Shown here in pieces: positions 63,685-64,000 of a DNA stretch of 64,000 bases. The stretch spans positions 124,001 to 188,000 of the forward strand of contig NZ_VHLG01000012.1 of the NCBI RefSeq assembly GCF_006516955.1, read 5' to 3'. The notes beneath the pieces were generated by a model that worked only from the letters and a program-made list of their open reading frames with translations, was not told the DNA's origin and did no database searches. Position 1 is the stretch's first letter, and each line of letters begins with the position of its first letter. Source of the DNA: Martelella alba (GTDB lineage: Bacteria > Pseudomonadota > Alphaproteobacteria > Rhizobiales > Rhizobiaceae). Position numbers and translations under genes: made by a program.

Positions 63685-64000
63685 ATGACCGATAACGTCA
63701 CCGTCACTGCGGCCCAGCGCAGACATGTCCGCCTGCAGATGATCGCCGAGTTCTGGCACTATTTCAGCCAGAGCAAGGGCGCAGTCATCGGCCTTGCCAT
63801 CATTGTCGCGCTCATTCTCGTGGCGATTTTCGCCCCCTTTCTTGCCCCGCATAATCCCGATCAGCAAAATGTCGCCATGCGGCTGACCCCGCCGGTCTGG
63901 GAGGCCAAGGGCACTGTCACCTATCTGCTTGGCACCGATGCACTTGGCCGCGATATTCTCTCGCGACTGATCTTCGGCTCGCGCTTCTCGCTGCTGATCG
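63685..64000 (+). CDS. dppC: Dipeptide ABC transporter permease DppC (5' part)
   Basis: The 105 visible residues start MTDNVTVTAAQRRHVRLQMIAEFWHYF and contain a first helix GLAIIVALILVAIFAPFLAPHNP and HLLGTDALGRDILSRLIFGSR-like LLGTDALGRDILSRLIFGSR, the DppC signature. The gene is cut by the right edge; the full length is about 290-300 residues. GGAGG lies before the ATG. Confidence 0.9.
   Translation, partial: MTDNVTVTAAQRRHVRLQMIAEFWHYFSQSKGAVIGLAIIVALILVAIFAPFLAPHNPDQQNVAMRLTPPVWEAKGTVTYLLGTDALGRDILSRLIFGSRFSLLI

Overview
The window looks like chromosomal DNA of a free-living, nitrogen-fixing alphaproteobacterium of the Hyphomicrobiales (Rhizobium/Agrobacterium-like). The evidence is the fixA / nifS-nifV-nifW arrangement, NifA/sigma-54 promoters, a nrdHIEF class Ib ribonucleotide reductase, a NadQ-type NAD regulator, a possible RirA-type iron box and high GC throughout. 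nifV (homocitrate synthase) is usually missing from strictly symbiotic rhizobia, so its presence suggests fixation outside a host. The species cannot be named from sequence alone. I saw no tRNA, rRNA, CRISPR array, transposase or insertion sequence.

Region 1 (1-15 kb) is the nitrogen fixation core. A minus-strand operon reads iscA-like, nfu-like, nifS, nifV, nifW, then fixA, which has its own promoter and runs off the left edge. A plus-strand block reads nifH-D-K, then nifE-N-X, a DUF269 gene, a DUF683 gene, fdxB and nifQ. All P-cluster and FeMo-cofactor ligands are intact. Sigma-54 -24/-12 elements with NifA upstream sites (TGT-N10-ACA) stand before iscA, fixA and nifH.

Region 2 (15-18.5 kb) is modE-modA-modB-modC for molybdate uptake. 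It directly follows nifQ and has its own sigma-54/NifA promoter with a 12-bp-arm ModE-like palindrome just downstream of the predicted start point. Nitrogenase synthesis and molybdenum supply would thus share one activator, with molybdate as a local brake.

Region 3 (18.5-30 kb) holds general genes: a dehydrogenase, a cupin, an atypical pyruvate kinase-like protein, nth, a DUF2244 protein, an Ada-like methyltransferase, transaldolase and pgi. Between transaldolase and pgi lies the least explained part of the window: five tandem genes for small exported proteins of one unrecognised family. Two units repeat with an exact 354-bp period, and each gene has a hairpin just before its ribosome-binding site whose sequence changes while its pairing is kept.

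Region 4 (30-43 kb) contains the cyoABCD ubiquinol oxidase with a SURF1 gene, guanine deaminase, an M19 dipeptidase and nrdHIEF behind a pair of NrdR-like boxes. Region 5 (43-64 kb) contains a DUF2778 protein, an iron-type ABC importer operon with two accessory genes, an SLC13 permease, nadQ-nadA-nadB-nadC with a pair of palindromic operators, a phosphodiesterase-like exported protein, a Nudix hydrolase, a GH3 beta-glucosidase divergent from a TetR regulator, and the start of a dppABC-type peptide importer cut by the right edge.
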